Below are positions 46,601-57,929 of a DNA stretch of 64,000 nt, piece by piece. The notes under the pieces are model-generated. The model did not search any database and had not been told where the DNA came from. It saw nothing but the letters and a program-made list of their open reading frames with translations. The DNA is from Chaetomium olivaceum (lineage: Eukaryota; Ascomycota; Sordariomycetes; Sordariales; Chaetomiaceae): positions 186,001 through 250,000 of the forward strand of contig JAYWVB010000032.1 in the NCBI GenBank assembly GCA_039881045.1. The letters run 5' to 3'. Both the position numbers and the translations under genes were made by a program. Numbering within the stretch: position 1 is the stretch's first letter; every line of letters starts with the position of its first letter.

Positions 46601-49600
46601 GAAGGACTTCGTAGGTGAGGCAAACAGCGTGCCCACGGATTCGAACTCAGGGGCCAGTTGGACGAAAGCCGCGAGCATGGCCGCGGATCCCTCATCCGCC
46701 GGCGTGAAAACGTCCACTGCCACGCCCAGACCCACAGCACCAGGAAGCGCAGCCTTGATGCGGTACTCTACCTCGCCCAACTCCACTCTCTGGCCGCGTA
46801 TCTTGACCTGCGTATCCTTGCGGCCGAAATAGAGCAACGATCCGTCTTCTGGCTGGTACTGGACCAGGTCGCCCGTCTTATAAAAGCGGCGGGGCCCCCC
46901 ATACGGTGGCACTGGCAGCTGTCGCACCCACGTCGGATCAAGGATGAACGATGCTTGCGTCATGGCGTCGTCGCCGAGGTACCCGCGCGCCAAGATCGGG
47001 CCCTCAACCAGCAGCTCACCCACCGTACCCATAGGCGCCAGCTTGTCGTGATCGTCCTTGTCCACCACCCAGCTCGCGCTGCCAGTCGCGAAGCCAATGT
47101 TGGCGGCGGAGTGGTGGCTCTGGCCCTGGGGGCGGACGGGCGCCAGGATGGAGCAAATGACGGAGCATTCCGCGGGGCCGTACGCGTTGATCAAGTTGAC
47201 GCGGTCAGCCCAAGTGGCCACCAAGCCCGCCGTCATGGGTTCGCCGACGAGGGCTAGGGTGCGCAGGCCAGGCAGCACGTCATCGGGTCGGATGAGCTCG
47301 GCCATGGATGGTGTCATCATGGCATAGTCGGCCTGCAGCTCCCTGATGGCACCGCCTAGATCAGCTTGGCTTTGCGATGTGCGGGGGATGCATAGGCAAC
47401 CACCAGTCAGGAGCACAGCCAGGTGGTCGAAAATGGCGACGTCGAATGCGTGGGCTGTCGCTTGCAGAGCCCGCGTTGAGGGCCCTAGACCCAGCTTGTC
47501 CTGGATTGCGAAGACGCTGGCTAGGAAGGCGCCGTGTTCGATGACGACGCCCTTGGGGGTCCCCGTCGTGCCGCTGGTAAAAACAACGTACAGTCTGTGC
47601 CGGGGGCCATGCCCGGGGCTAAGTGGCGGTGCCACCGGCTTGTCGCAGTCCCAGTCCCGCTGGTCTAGATAGAGGACATCTGAAGCCAGTTGTTGGGCCG
47701 TCGAGGACAAGGTGGTTGTGGACAGCAATACTCCCGCCCCTAGCTGGGAACTGATGGTTTTCAAACGATCGGGCGGATGCGCCGCGTCCAGCAAGACAAA
47801 TGCGCCACCCGCTCGGAGAACAGCGAGCATTGCCACGGGCGTCCATTTGCACTTCGCCAGATACACGGGAACCAAGGCCTCGGGTCCGACGCCTCTCTGC
47901 ACGAGATCCCGGGCCAGGTGCGCCGACAGGCGGTCTAACTCCCCGTACGACAGTTGTCCATCCCAGGCGTGAACCGCCGGGGCATCTGGTCGGCCCTCGA
48001 AGTGGCGTCCAATGAGGGCATCTACGGTGGTATCTCCCGGTGCTGGGATGTGTTTGTTTCCAGCGTTGTAGCTGGTGAAGCATCTCCTCTCCGTCCAAAG
48101 CGATATTGACAAGGGCGGGAGACGGGGGTCCTAGCAACTGGAGGATGGCGTTGTGGAATTGGCCGACGAGAAGTTGGACCTTGGCCGCACTCAGGACTTG
48201 TGGGTCGAAAGATGCCTGTGTTAGAACATGGTCACCGTTCAGGTTGCATAACAGCGTTAGAGGGTAGGTGTTGATAGCGCAATGTTCTCCGTGGACCGGT
48301 GCACCTCGTGCAATAGTTTAGGCTGGTAAAAGCTCCCCTGTTGCTGAACCACGAGTAAGTTCTGGAACTGGCATGCCGTAGCGGCGTCGGAGCCCATGGC
48401 TTGGATATTATGCAGTCCAGTTCCTTCGTAAGGAATCATGGCGATTGTTTGTTTCTGTACTTCTTCCAAACATTGCTCCACGGTGCAAGAAGGACGGATC
48501 TGGACCCGCAGTGGAACAGTGGCGATGGTTGGGCCCGTCATCTCCTCGATGCCATCGACAGGAGCGCTGCGCCCGGCAACTGTCGCACCGAATACGACAT
48601 CGTCCGAACCGGTGTGTTTTGCCATGACAAGGGCCCATGCCAGGCGCACAGTGGCGGAGAGAGTAAAACGTGAGCTTGCTTTTGGCAAGTCTCGTCTCTG
48701 TTCGACAAGCTGCAACTCCGTGGCTACTGGGGCATGTCGGTCGCGTCCCTGGTTCGCCGCAGGGAACACGACGGTGTCGGTCCCCTCGAAGTAGGCCCGC
48801 CAGAACTTACGACAGTCTTCAGGATCCAGGCGGCCCACGTAGTCTATGAATCCGGTGAAGGACCGGGTCTTCGGCTGCCGGCCACTGTAGGCTGACTCCA
48901 ATTGCTCCAGTAGAAGGGTCATAGACCAGCCATCGTAGAGAGCATGGTGGATGGTGAGAACAAGTTGGGCCTTGTCACCCTCGGTGGCCACGTAGCACTG
49001 CATCAGAGACGTTCCCAGACCAATCTGTTGCTCCCTTGCTTCTCTGTTGGCCTCCTCGAGATCAGAACTTTGGAGATGACAGGCAGTGCCGTGCTTTAGC
49101 ACGACTTGGAACAGACGGCCCGATGAGGTTTGTATGATTCGGGTTCGTAGGATAGGGTTTGCCGCCACTACGGCATCCCAGGCGTTGGCCATTCGACGGG
49201 GTTCTATGTCATGGCCGAGTTCATACTGATACTGCGCAATATACGAGCCCTGGTGCTTGATCGTGAGACTCATGAGGCCCTCTTGGAGCGCCGTGCATGG
49301 GTAAATATCCTCGAGCTCATCCAAAGTCAGACCATAATTCTCCAAGACCGTTGTTTGGAGCGTCTGTATGCGCTGATCTGATGGCAGGAGGCTGTAAGAA
49401 ATGTACTGCAGTCTTTGGGACATAGGCGACGCTCCCTCCAGTCCTGCCGCCAGACCTGCTAGAGTGGGACGGTTGAAGACGTCCGAGACGGCCAGCGCAT
49501 ATCCTTGGGCACGCGCAAGCCCCACCAGTTTCATGGCCGTGACTGAGTCACCGCCAACCTGGAAGAAGTTGTCCTGGATTCCAAGAGCCTCGGGTGGTCG

Positions 49601-52600
49601 ACTAAGGACGGTGGCCCACAGATGCTGCATCGCCTCCTCGGCCGGTGTGGCTGGTTGAGGCTTTGGCCCTTCTTGCCCCTGGACCAGCCTGTCAAAGTCT
49701 GCGCGTGATAGTACCCTTAACGCATCCCTCAGGATCCGGCGATTGGTTTTGCCTGTCTTGGATATGGGAATCCGCTTGATGGGGACCATCAGCTGGGGAA
49801 CCATGTAGTTGGGCACGGCAGCTATGAGCTTAGCCTGGACCTCATGGACCAGGTTGCGGAAAGGCTCGCCAGCTCGCAGCAGTTCCACTCCGCCGTCTCC
49901 GGTTCCCGTTCCTGATCCTGTTTGGAGAAAGGCAATCAGAAACTCCGACGCGTCCTGGTTGTCCGGTTGAAAGACATCTACCACAACGCTGTAATCAGTA
50001 GGAAGATGGCGTCTGATCTGGAACTCGATGCCCTCGAGCTCGATCCTCTGCCCACGCAACTTTATCTGCGCATCTTTGCGTCCCAAATAGCGCAGAGTGC
50101 CGTCGGCATTGTAGGACACCAGATCGCCCGTCCGATATAGGGCACCTCGGCCCTCGGAAAAAGAAGCGGGTAGCCATGGTGGCCGTCTCAAAAGAAAAAC
50201 CTTCTCTGTAACGTCCGGTTGCTGGAAATACCCACGGGCCACAACAGGGCCCTGGAATAGCAGCTCTCCTACGGCGCCCATTGGCACGAGTCGATCGACG
50301 CTGAACTGATCCGCCACCCAAGCCTCCCCGCCAGCGGCACGCCCAATTGTGCCAGGAATCCAGTCATGGGCTTCGATCTTATGTGTACTACAGACCGTAC
50401 ACTCGGCCGGGCCATAGGCGTTGAACAGTTGGACCCGGCCCGCCCAGAGATCAATAAGGTCCTGCGGTATGGCCTCGCCCGCCAGGCTGACCGTGCGCAC
50501 GGCGGGTATGTCCTCGGGCCGGAACAGGCGGAAGAGGGATGGGGTAGACATCATCCAGTTGACCCGACTATCACGGATGAACCCAGGCAAATCGTTCACC
50601 CTCGCGGCCTCGGACGGAATGCAGATGCACGCCCCCGCAGTGAGAGTGGCAAATATCTCGTAGACGCTGACGTCGAAGGTATAGGACGCGAAGTGCAGGA
50701 CGCGGGACGCCGAGTCTAGAAGCAGACGGGCCCGCTGCTCCCGGAGTGTGGTGCTGAGGCTGTCGTGCTGGAGAATGATGCCCTTGGGACGACCCGTGCT
50801 CCCCGAGGTGAACAGCAAGAAAGCGGCACTGTCGGGCTGCATATTAAGCATTGTTCTCGTATCCTCTTTCTCTTGATGTGGCGAGGAGGTGAATAGGTCC
50901 GGCGATACCACGACTTTCCTGCAAGGAGTAGCACCGAAATCAACCGTCTGCGCGGTCAGCGGCGAAACCAGCAGGGTGGATGGCGATGTCTCCGCGATGA
51001 TGGATCGCACCCGCTCCACGTGGGCGTCGGGGTCGATGGGGACGCAGACCCCGCCCGCCAGCAGGACGGCCAACATGCAGACCGGCACCCAAACGGACTT
51101 TTCGAGGCAAATGGGGACGGGCAACTCGCGCTCGCCCTGCACGCCGTGGCGCTGCAGAACGGCAGAAAGACCGGTGGCATATTCCCAAAGCTGGCGGTAC
51201 GTCAAGACACCGTCCCAAGCATCAACGGCAAGGTGCTCGGGGTATTCGAGGGCCATGCTCCGGATCCTGTCTTGAACGAGCTCATTGGCAGGCGTGGCCG
51301 GCGGGTTGTTCCATTTGAGCATGCGAGCTAGGTCGGGCCCACTGACGAGGTTCAGTTCAGACACGCTGGCATCCGGACGCGCGACGATTTCCGAGATTAT
51401 GGTGGCGAATGTGCGCCCAAGGCTGCCTGCGATGACGGTTGGGAGCTTCTCCGCCCCGTAAGAGAGAGAGAGGTCGATGGTATCGCGGGAAGCGGTGACG
51501 TTTACGACCACGTCGAACTATATGTATGCATACATTCTGTGTCAGCAGCCATGCCTTACCCGATGTGTCAAGTCTGGAGGAGGAGCAGGAGGCCGCCGGT
51601 TACTCACCTCTGTGGGCTGGCGGTCCCGAATACGTTCAAAGTCGATGCTCCGCTCAGCCTCGACAGGCAGGACCTTTTCATACGTAATGATGGTATTAAA
51701 AAGGCCCGCGCCCGAATGCCCCAACGCACGGTAGATGTCGGACAATGCACAATGTTGGTGGGGAAGACTAGCCGTAAAGCCGTCGCGGCACTGCATGAGG
51801 CCCTGGCGGACGCTGACGCCTTTACGATTGAGATCGACCCGGCTGATGAGCATGTTGATCAGCGGCCCGACCATGTCCTGGGCGCCATTGACAGGAACGT
51901 CGCGGCCCGATGTCAGGTAGCCGAAGACGACGGCGTCGTTCCCTGTGTAGCATTGGAGCACAATGGCCCAGGCGAGTTGTATGACGTTGAACAACGTCAC
52001 TCCCTCGGTTTCGCAAAACTGGCAGAGGCGGGAGACGTCGTCCAGGACGACTGCAATGTCTTGGAGGTGCTGAGCCTCGGACTCGACGCTCTCGGAGACG
52101 GACAAGATGGGAAAGAAACAGGGCTCGGCGTTTTGAAGGCAGGTCTTCCAGTACTCGAGGGCACGGTCTTGAGGAACCTGCCGCAAATAGTCAATGTATT
52201 GGCCGTACGGTGGAGGGTCCAGTGCAGTAGCACGAGGTCCTCCCTCGTATACCAGCCCGGCGTCGCGAACCAGCACGCGCAGCGAGTCGCCATCCATGAG
52301 GGCATGACTGATGTCGAGCTGACAAGTTATCATGCCGCCTCCGCCTCCGCCACGCTCAGTGGTAGCCACGAGTTCAATCTTCCATGGGAGCATTTGATTC
52401 TCGCCTAGATGCTTCTTGTTGTTGGGCGTTGCAACGGTAAAATGGCTGCCATCGAAACCACTCGCTGTAATGGGTAGAACCGGTTGTTTCAGGACTACCT
52501 GGTAATAAGCACCATCACGAGCTTGTACGAAGACTGTCCGCAGAATCGGGTGAGCCATGGCCACCTTGGCCCAGGCGTCGTGGAGCCGGGTCAGGTCAAC

Positions 52601-55600
52601 TGGATGCTGCCCGTCGCGTGACGATCGCGGGCGCACCATCCAGGCTGTGGATGAGCGGTACGTCCAGGGGTCGCGTGCCTGGCTGAGCAGCATGCCCTGT
52701 TGGATGAATGCGGTTGGGTAGATGTCTTCGATGTCGCGCGTGTCCAGCCCGCCATCCTGCGCGACGAGGTCCTCGATCATGGACTCGAGGTCTTCTTGGC
52801 TCATGCTGTCGAGCTGGGGGAAATCGCTGACCCGTGGTGGCAGCTTGGCTGCGCCCCATCGCGGTGGGAACTCAGCCAGCGAGGTCCGGCAACGTTCGAT
52901 CCACTGGCGTACACCATTCTCGGCCAATCCCTCTTGGGCATCCGCCAGCTGGACGCGGAGCGATGGTGATTCTCGTGTGCATGTCACCGTTATGTCCAGG
53001 GTGCCGGCTTGGAAACGTGATGCTGGAGGCTCATGCCCTGTCGAAAGGAGCGATGGTCGGAGGAGTCGGCACATCTCTGTTTCAGCCTCGATGACAGATG
53101 CCGACGGAGATCCCTTGGTATTCCAGTGCAGGACGATGAATGCCTGTCCATGTTCACCCGGCATGGGCACGTGGCTGACGTCGTTATGCCTCCTGGATGC
53201 GGCTCGAAAGGCATCCTTTAAGTGACCCACGATGTTGAGCAGGTCTGTGTCTGTTGACAGCGACAATACCAGCGATGCGCACGTTGTATATTGACCTACC
53301 ACGTCTGTGGCATCGCACATTCGCCCATCGTACTCGACCAAAACACAGACGTTCTTTTGCCCTGGAAAAGTAGACCGCAAGGAATGGAGCAGAAGGCCCA
53401 GAAACAACTCCTTGGGGTCGGCACGAAGAGCTTCTGCGCCCTTTTGCCATAACCTGGTGGCTGTATTGGCGTCCAGCTCGAACTCGACCGAGGGTTTGTC
53501 CAATACTAGGTGATTCCCGGGCCCGAATAGCGAAGATAGTATCCCCGTTGCTCCATTGGCTTCAGATTTGAGCTCTGATGGCAGCCACTTCCCGACCAGC
53601 CACGACTGGAACGAACTAGCAGGAGCACACCCCAAGGCCTCCCGTTCTCCTGACTCCAGATAGTTGCGCAGGTCCCGAGTGATGATATCCCACGAGAGAT
53701 GATCGACCACGACCAGGGGTGCAGCCAGATGCAGGTACTGAGGCCCTGTGCTGCCTTGCACACTGACAAGCCGAGCCCCAAGTATCGGGCCATCGCGAAG
53801 ATTCAGACGCTCGTAGTGGGGATCCGGCTGGGGTTGATCGGGATCGGGGTCGGCACCTGCCTTGGTCGTCGCGGGGACATGCACTGATTCGCATAGAAAA
53901 CAGCCCTGGGTGGACTCTCTCACCACCTGCTGCCACTGTCCGTCCGCGCCTAGGATGAAGTTAGTCCGGAGCGCGGGATGCCGGCGCACGAGGTATTGCA
54001 ACGCCGACTCCAGCTGGCTTATATGGAGAGATCCCGGTATGCGCGTGATGCGGGAACCGTAGAACCTTGACGTATCTCGGCGGATCTCGTCCCCCTCCCC
54101 TTTGGCCGGGCGCCCGTGTCTTTGGATCAGCATGTGTTGTGCTGGAGAGAGTGGAAGTGGTCGGCCCTGCTGTAGCCCCAATTCCCTGACGGCAACGACG
54201 TCACTCAGGGCTGCAATGGTTTGGTGTTGGAAAACGTCCTGTGTCGTGACGGAAAGTCCCAGCCCACGACAATGGGCGCTCAGTTGCATCGCCAGAATCG
54301 AGTCGCCCCCGCGCCGGAAGAAGGAATCGCGGAGGCCGATGGCCGCTTCTTCGATGCCCAGGACGCGGGCAAAGGCATCTCGAAGCCGCCGCTCCCCCTC
54401 TGTAGTCGGTGAAAAGGATGGATGGCTGCCGTCGGCTGTCATGGTCATCATATAGGCCTCCACTTCGGCCCAGGGTCTCTCGGCAATGTGGTCTCGAAGG
54501 CGCCTGCGGTCCGTTTTTCCTGAGAGAGAGAGAGGGACGCGGTACAGCGCGATGAAGGCACCGGGCACCATGTGCGCAGGCACCCGGGACTGGAGTGCGC
54601 GCTCGATGTCCTCCATCTTGTGTCGGAAGGCGTCGTTGGGTGGTGCGAGCAGCTGCAGCTCTTGCTCACTCTCCTTTGATGGACTCGGGGCCTGCCGTAG
54701 CCGGACGCAGGCCACAAGCGCCGCGCGACCCTCCTTCCAGCGTACCACCTCGGCGACGACGTCGTTGTCCGGTCCCAGCAGGTCCCGGATATGCCACTCA
54801 ACCTCGCTCAGCTCGACGCGCTGCCCGCGAATCTTGGTTTGTGTGTCTTTGCGGCCCAGGCACAGAAGCGACCCGTCCTCTTCGTACCGTGCTAGATCAC
54901 CCGTCTTGTATAGACGCGTACCCCGCGCCGTGGAGCCACGGAACCTGGCCAACCAGGACGGGTTGGTGATGAAAGCCGCGGCTGTCATGGCGGTGTCGTG
55001 GAGGTATCCACGGCCAACACCGGGCCCCTCGAGTACCAACTCGCCCACCTGCCCGGGCGGAAGCAGGACATCGGCGTCCGTCTCATCGACGATCCAAGCA
55101 ACGCAGGCCACGGGGAAACCAATATTGTTAGTACGGAGGTCACGACGCATCGGGGACCGCATGCTGGAGTACACAGAGCACTCAGCATTTCCATACGAGT
55201 TGACGAGGACGACTCTGTCCGTCCACTTGTCCACGTCGGCCTGGAGCATGGGCTCGCCTGCGAACTCGAGCACGCGCAGGCCCGGGAGCGCCTCGGCGTC
55301 CAGCAGCCGGGCCACCGAGGGCGTCATGCTGGCCATATTGGCCCGGAGCGCCTCGAAAGCACCAGTAATGCCGTCCTTGGCTTGCTGAGGCGACGGAATG
55401 CACACGCAGCCGCCATAGACCCATGTGCGGAGGAAGTCCATAATGGTGGGATCGAATGCGAACGAGGCAAACTGAAAGGCTCGGCTCTGTGTGTTCATGC
55501 CCAGCACGCGGCCTGATGCCAGGGCCGCGGCGCAGAGTGAGGCGTGCTCCACCACGGCCCCCTTTGGCCGGCCCGTCGAGCCTGAGGTGAAGACGGCGTA

Positions 55601-56187
55601 GAGCGCGCTGGTACCGGTGACGGGCGACGCGCGCCAGGCCTTGTCGTCCTGGACTGCCCAGGTCCGGAGGGGTGACTTCCCCACCACCAGAACGGGGATG
55701 GAGTCGCCATCGATCAACTGGCCGGCCCGGTCCTGTAGGTCCTCGGCCGCCACCACAAGAGTGGCCGCATCTCGGTGCAAATCTCCCGCAGGCGGCGCGG
55801 CGGATGCGCCTCGTCTAGAAGCACAAAGGCCGCGCCGCTCCGGACCACGCCCAGGACCGCGACGGCGGTCCACTTCGACTTGGGCACGAGGATTGGGACA
55901 AAGTCGTCGCATGCCACGCCGTATGTGACCAGCCGGCTTGCCAGGGCCGACGAGAGCCGGTCGAGCTCGTCATACGTCCACTCTCCGTCCCAGGCGCACA
56001 CAGCCGGCGCCGAGGGGTCTCGGGCCATGTGCGCCGCGATTAGGTCGTGCACCCGGGCCGAAGGGTCGTCTGCGTGGTCGATATAATCATTCCACTGATG
56101 GTACTGGTTAATGTCAAAGTCAAGGTCTTGGGCCATGGCTGTGCCTCTGCCTGTGCCTCTGCGCATTTCAGCGACAGGCGTAGCCAT
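27296..56187 (-). CDS. Seven-module non-ribosomal peptide synthetase
   Basis: This is a multimodular NRPS of about 9,500 residues that should assemble a heptapeptide on phosphopantetheine arms. Domain order is A1-T1-E1-C1-A2-T2-C2-A3-T3-C3-A4-T4-E4-C4-A5-T5-E5-C5-A6-T6-E6-C6-A7-T7-CT. Every T domain keeps its serine (GGDS or GGHS) and every A domain its A10 lysine. E4 and E6 keep HHLxxD and EGHGRE; E1 and E5 do not. The terminal condensation domain (SHAQYDG) replaces a thioesterase and, as in other fungal NRPSs, probably cyclises the product. Three introns (51518-51607, 40154-40246, 30798-30865) sit after the same PTE codon of C1, C4 and C6. About 13 single-base shifts are needed for one frame (near 55775, 48270, 48060, 44575, 44270, 44225, 41080, 40942, 40770, 39870, 31585, 30060, 28475). 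I treat them as assembly indels. Alternative starts are 56262 and 56136. Confidence 0.92.
28700..32000 (-). other. NRPS module 7: C6-A7-T7
   Basis: C6 (LQDAYPCSPMQQGILLSQ near 31980; ISHALVDG near 31600) has a one-base shift just after its active-site motif and an intron at 30798-30865 after DDPTE. A7 has FTSGSTGKPKGVV near 30105, a shift near 30060, and a hand-read code DVSHVSAVDK. The His, Ser and Asp positions resemble the bacterial serine code (DVWHLSLIDK), so serine is the best guess. T7 is HIGGDSIKAMQL near 28830. Confidence 0.83.
32050..36660 (-). other. NRPS module 6: C5-A6-T6-E6
   Basis: The whole module lies in one open frame. C5 (AIEDAYPCAPIQRGILLSQ near 36630; NHALIDGASIG near 36220) is a post-epimerase type and, unlike C1, C4 and C6, has no intron after its DPTE motif. 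A6 has FTSGSTGKPKGVI near 34830 and a hand-read code DVSENGAPWK. T6 is HLGGDSIGAMEL near 33560. E6 is intact: AHHLAVDLVSWRVIL near 33005 and QEGHGRESWSRSID near 32595. Position 6 should therefore be D. Confidence 0.88.
36690..41380 (-). other. NRPS module 5: C4-A5-T5-E5 (E degenerate)
   Basis: C4 (EIEDAYPCTGIQQGMLLSQ near 41355) must be read through shifts near 41080, 40942 and 40770. The second falls in a C run inside its active-site motif LHA-VDG. An intron at 40154-40246 follows DDPTE. A5 starts after a shift in a C run near 39870. It carries FTSGSMGKPKG (Met for Thr) and a hand-read code DVMQVITVLK. T5 is HLGGDSMSGMRL near 38165. E5 reads FCHPMVVDRASCS near 37590 and QGDGRD near 37210, losing the second His and the Glu, so it should not epimerise. 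Confidence 0.83.
41470..46060 (-). other. NRPS module 4: C3-A4-T4-E4
   Basis: C3 (DIEDVYPATALQAGL near 46040; LHHALYDGWSL near 45680) is LCL-type. A4 needs a shift near 44575, and its phosphate loop is scrambled by two opposite shifts near 44270 and 44225: the intended FTSGSTG is readable only in another frame. Its hand-read code DVTEASGAAK has Glu at the position equivalent to GrsA 278, which recalls ornithine/lysine-activating domains. T4 is SLGGDSISAMSL near 42960. E4 is intact, with AHHLVVDHVAWRVIL near 42385 and NEGHGREAWDASID near 41950, so a D residue is expected at position 4. Confidence 0.83.
46200..49345 (-). other. NRPS module 3: C2-A3-T3
   Basis: C2 (ELEDIYPCTALQEGLMSL near 49315, IHHALYDGWSM near 48940) is of the LCL type that joins two L residues. 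One-base shifts near 48270 (before INTYPLTLLCNLN) and 48060 (before NKHIPAPGDTT) disturb its C-terminal end. A3 has FTSGTTGTPKGVV near 47565 and the hand-read code DVFMAVAVIK. T3 reads QLGGHSISAIHF near 46295, with His in place of Asp, a common variant. Confidence 0.83.
49450..52795 (-). other. NRPS module 2: C1-A2-T2
   Basis: C1 opens with DIEDIYPTAFIQQGMLLSQ near 52735 and has SHALMDG near 52310. This is the form seen in condensation domains that follow an epimerase. An intron at 51518-51607 interrupts it after RQPTE, resuming with FDVVVNVT. A2 has the phosphate loop FTSGSTGRPKGII near 50805 and a hand-read code DVYMSAAVCK. T2 is QVGGDSVTAMKL near 49545. In the serinocyclin hypothesis this module would load proline, later hydroxylated. 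Confidence 0.85.
52950..56187 (-). other. NRPS module 1: A1-T1-E1 (E degenerate)
   Basis: This loading module has no condensation domain. A1 begins with VCAWDGEWTYDEL near 56010. It has the phosphate loop FTSGSTGRPKGAV near 55585, and its ten specificity positions read by hand are DPMSEASVYK. T1 is RRGGDSILAMQL near 54300. E1 starts at LSPAQHMLIQ near 54145. Its active-site motif reads APLVVVDHLSW near 53710 instead of HHLxxDxxSW, so both histidines are gone, and the later motif reads VEYDGR instead of EGHGR. Epimerisation is therefore unlikely, which suits an achiral first residue. A one-base shift falls near 55775. Confidence 0.85.
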
Positions 56188-56834
56188 TGTGCCCTGGCGT
56201 TTGTGTCTAGACAAGATGTTCAGCTTGCTTGTCTTTGTTGATACCCTCGAGCGAAGTCGCATACGTTGATGTTATTTCTGCTTTAGATGTATTTGCTGCT
56301 CTAATAAAATGTGTCTCGCGTCGTGCATCAAACCATGTTTAGGTAAGTACCAGGTAGGCAATGCACGTTGTCCCCTTGAACACTAAAGCTACCTGTAGCC
56401 AATGCCACCCTCCCTTCATTGCTGTAGGTGATGTGCGGATCCCCGACACGATGGCGAAAATGATGGGGTGGGGCCGGGAAGGTGTTCGACTGCCGCTTTG
56501 GACAATGGCCATGCATATACCAATGGCACTAAGACCGGTTGCATAACCAAGGCCGTGGGGGGAGTCGACGGCTTCATACACTGCATGACCCGACCCTTCT
56601 GGCCTTCGAGGCCGTGAGGGGTTTCCGATCTCGGCTGCAAAGAGCTTCGCTCCTCGATAGGTGGTACTCAGTGCACCACATGCAGGTTCCGCGTCTGCGT
56701 CTTCAGCATGCTGTCTGGGGGCTATGGCGTGTGCCTGCTCTGCTCCCGAGTCCCCGGTGCCTACAATCATTATCATTTTGACCCTATTTTCAGGTTGATC
56801 CATATCACTCACTACCCCTGCTTCAACATTCACG
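56188..56834. promoter_or_regulatory. Divergent promoter of NRPS and PhyH dioxygenase
   Basis: About 650 bp separate the NRPS start (minus) from the dioxygenase start (plus). Head-to-head arrangement suggests co-regulation of the assembly line and its tailoring enzyme. No palindromic transcription-factor site stood out on reading. Confidence 0.55.
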
Positions 56835-57929
56835 ATGTTGCGACTGCGGAAAGCTCCTCTTAACCATCCGGAGAAAGCCATCGAGGTGCTCGAACAGGAT
56901 GGCGGCGTGATTATCACCGGGCTAGCATCCCCCGAGCAGCTCCAACAGGTGAACCAAGATGTTCGACAGGTGATGGAGTCCAGGATGTCAGATGAGGCAA
57001 GTCACTTGGAAAGACGAGCGGTTTCCATTTCGCCTGCAAAGTCTAACAAATATTGATTCTAGGGGTGGAAAGCACGCTACAACGGTCGTATGCATGCTGG
57101 ATTGCTCTTTGGGCGCAGTGCAACAGCAAGAGAGCAATGGTGTCTAAACCCTGACCTCCTAAAAATCGTTAACCATTTTTTACGCACCACCAACCCGGCC
57201 GACGTGGATCCCCAGAGCCCCAGCGAGCGCAGCACAGATGCCATGCTGTCCCAGGCGGCCAGCATCACCATCCTGGAGGGCGGCAAGGCCCAGCCTTTGC
57301 ACCGCGACGATGCCATCTGGCAAAAGGCCCACACCAGCCAGGAGCAGACAGGCTATCGCCTGGGTTCTGACTTGGGCATCGGCATGCTGCTCGCTGCCGT
57401 CGACACCACTTATGCAAATGGAGCCACTTTGGTAGGCGATAGATGAGCACCACGTCCCCGCAACCTCTCTGGTCGGTCTTCTGCTGAGCTGACGTGCCCT
57501 AGGTCGTACCCGGATCTCACCTCTGGGGGGATGCGAGAATAGCCCAGGCGCACGAAGTTGCAACAGCCGAATTGTCGCGCGGGCGAGGCCCTTCTCTTCC
57601 TAACTTCGACCCTCCATGCCGGAGGCGCCAACACGACGCCAGATCCGCGGACCATGTACGCCATCTTCTACTGTCGCTCGTGGGTGCGACCTGAGGTTGG
57701 TGGTCTTTTGCTTCCCCTCTCCGTCACAAGCCCGACGCGGCTCTAACCCGATTCCCAGTCAAACGACTTCGCATGCTATACTCGGGAAGAGGTGGAGTCA
57801 TGGTCTCTAGAGGCACAGAAACTTGCAGGGTACGTCACGGATAAGATGCTAGGCATTTGCGATGACGGCGATGCGCTGGATGCCCTCCGCCGCGGTGCTG
57901 CCCAAAGATGGCAAGACTGGCTAGTATGA
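56835..57929 (+). CDS. Phytanoyl-CoA-dioxygenase-type Fe(II)/2OG hydroxylase
   Basis: This non-haem iron, 2-oxoglutarate-dependent oxygenase probably hydroxylates an amino acid or peptide of the NRPS pathway. Iron ligands are visible as LHRDD (HxD) near 57300 and STLHAGG near 57615, and the Arg of DPRTMYAIFY is placed to bind 2-oxoglutarate. The exons are 56835-56996, 57063-57431, 57503-57695 and 57759-57929. The first intron (56997-57062) has a GC donor (GAG|GCAAGT) with a normal AG acceptor; the others are GT-AG. One extra G near 57582 breaks the frame between TAELSRG and EALLFLTSTLH. The protein is about 297 residues, without a signal peptide, so it is cytosolic. It starts 650 bp from the NRPS and is divergent from it. 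In the serinocyclin hypothesis it would make Hyp or hydroxy-Lys. Confidence 0.85.

Noticed and set aside
41014..51511. Separate NRPS genes corresponding to each long open frame
   Set aside because: The breaks fall inside domains (A1, A4, C4, A5, C6, A7, CT), and the protein sense continues across each in another frame or across a clean intron. One gene with indels is simpler.
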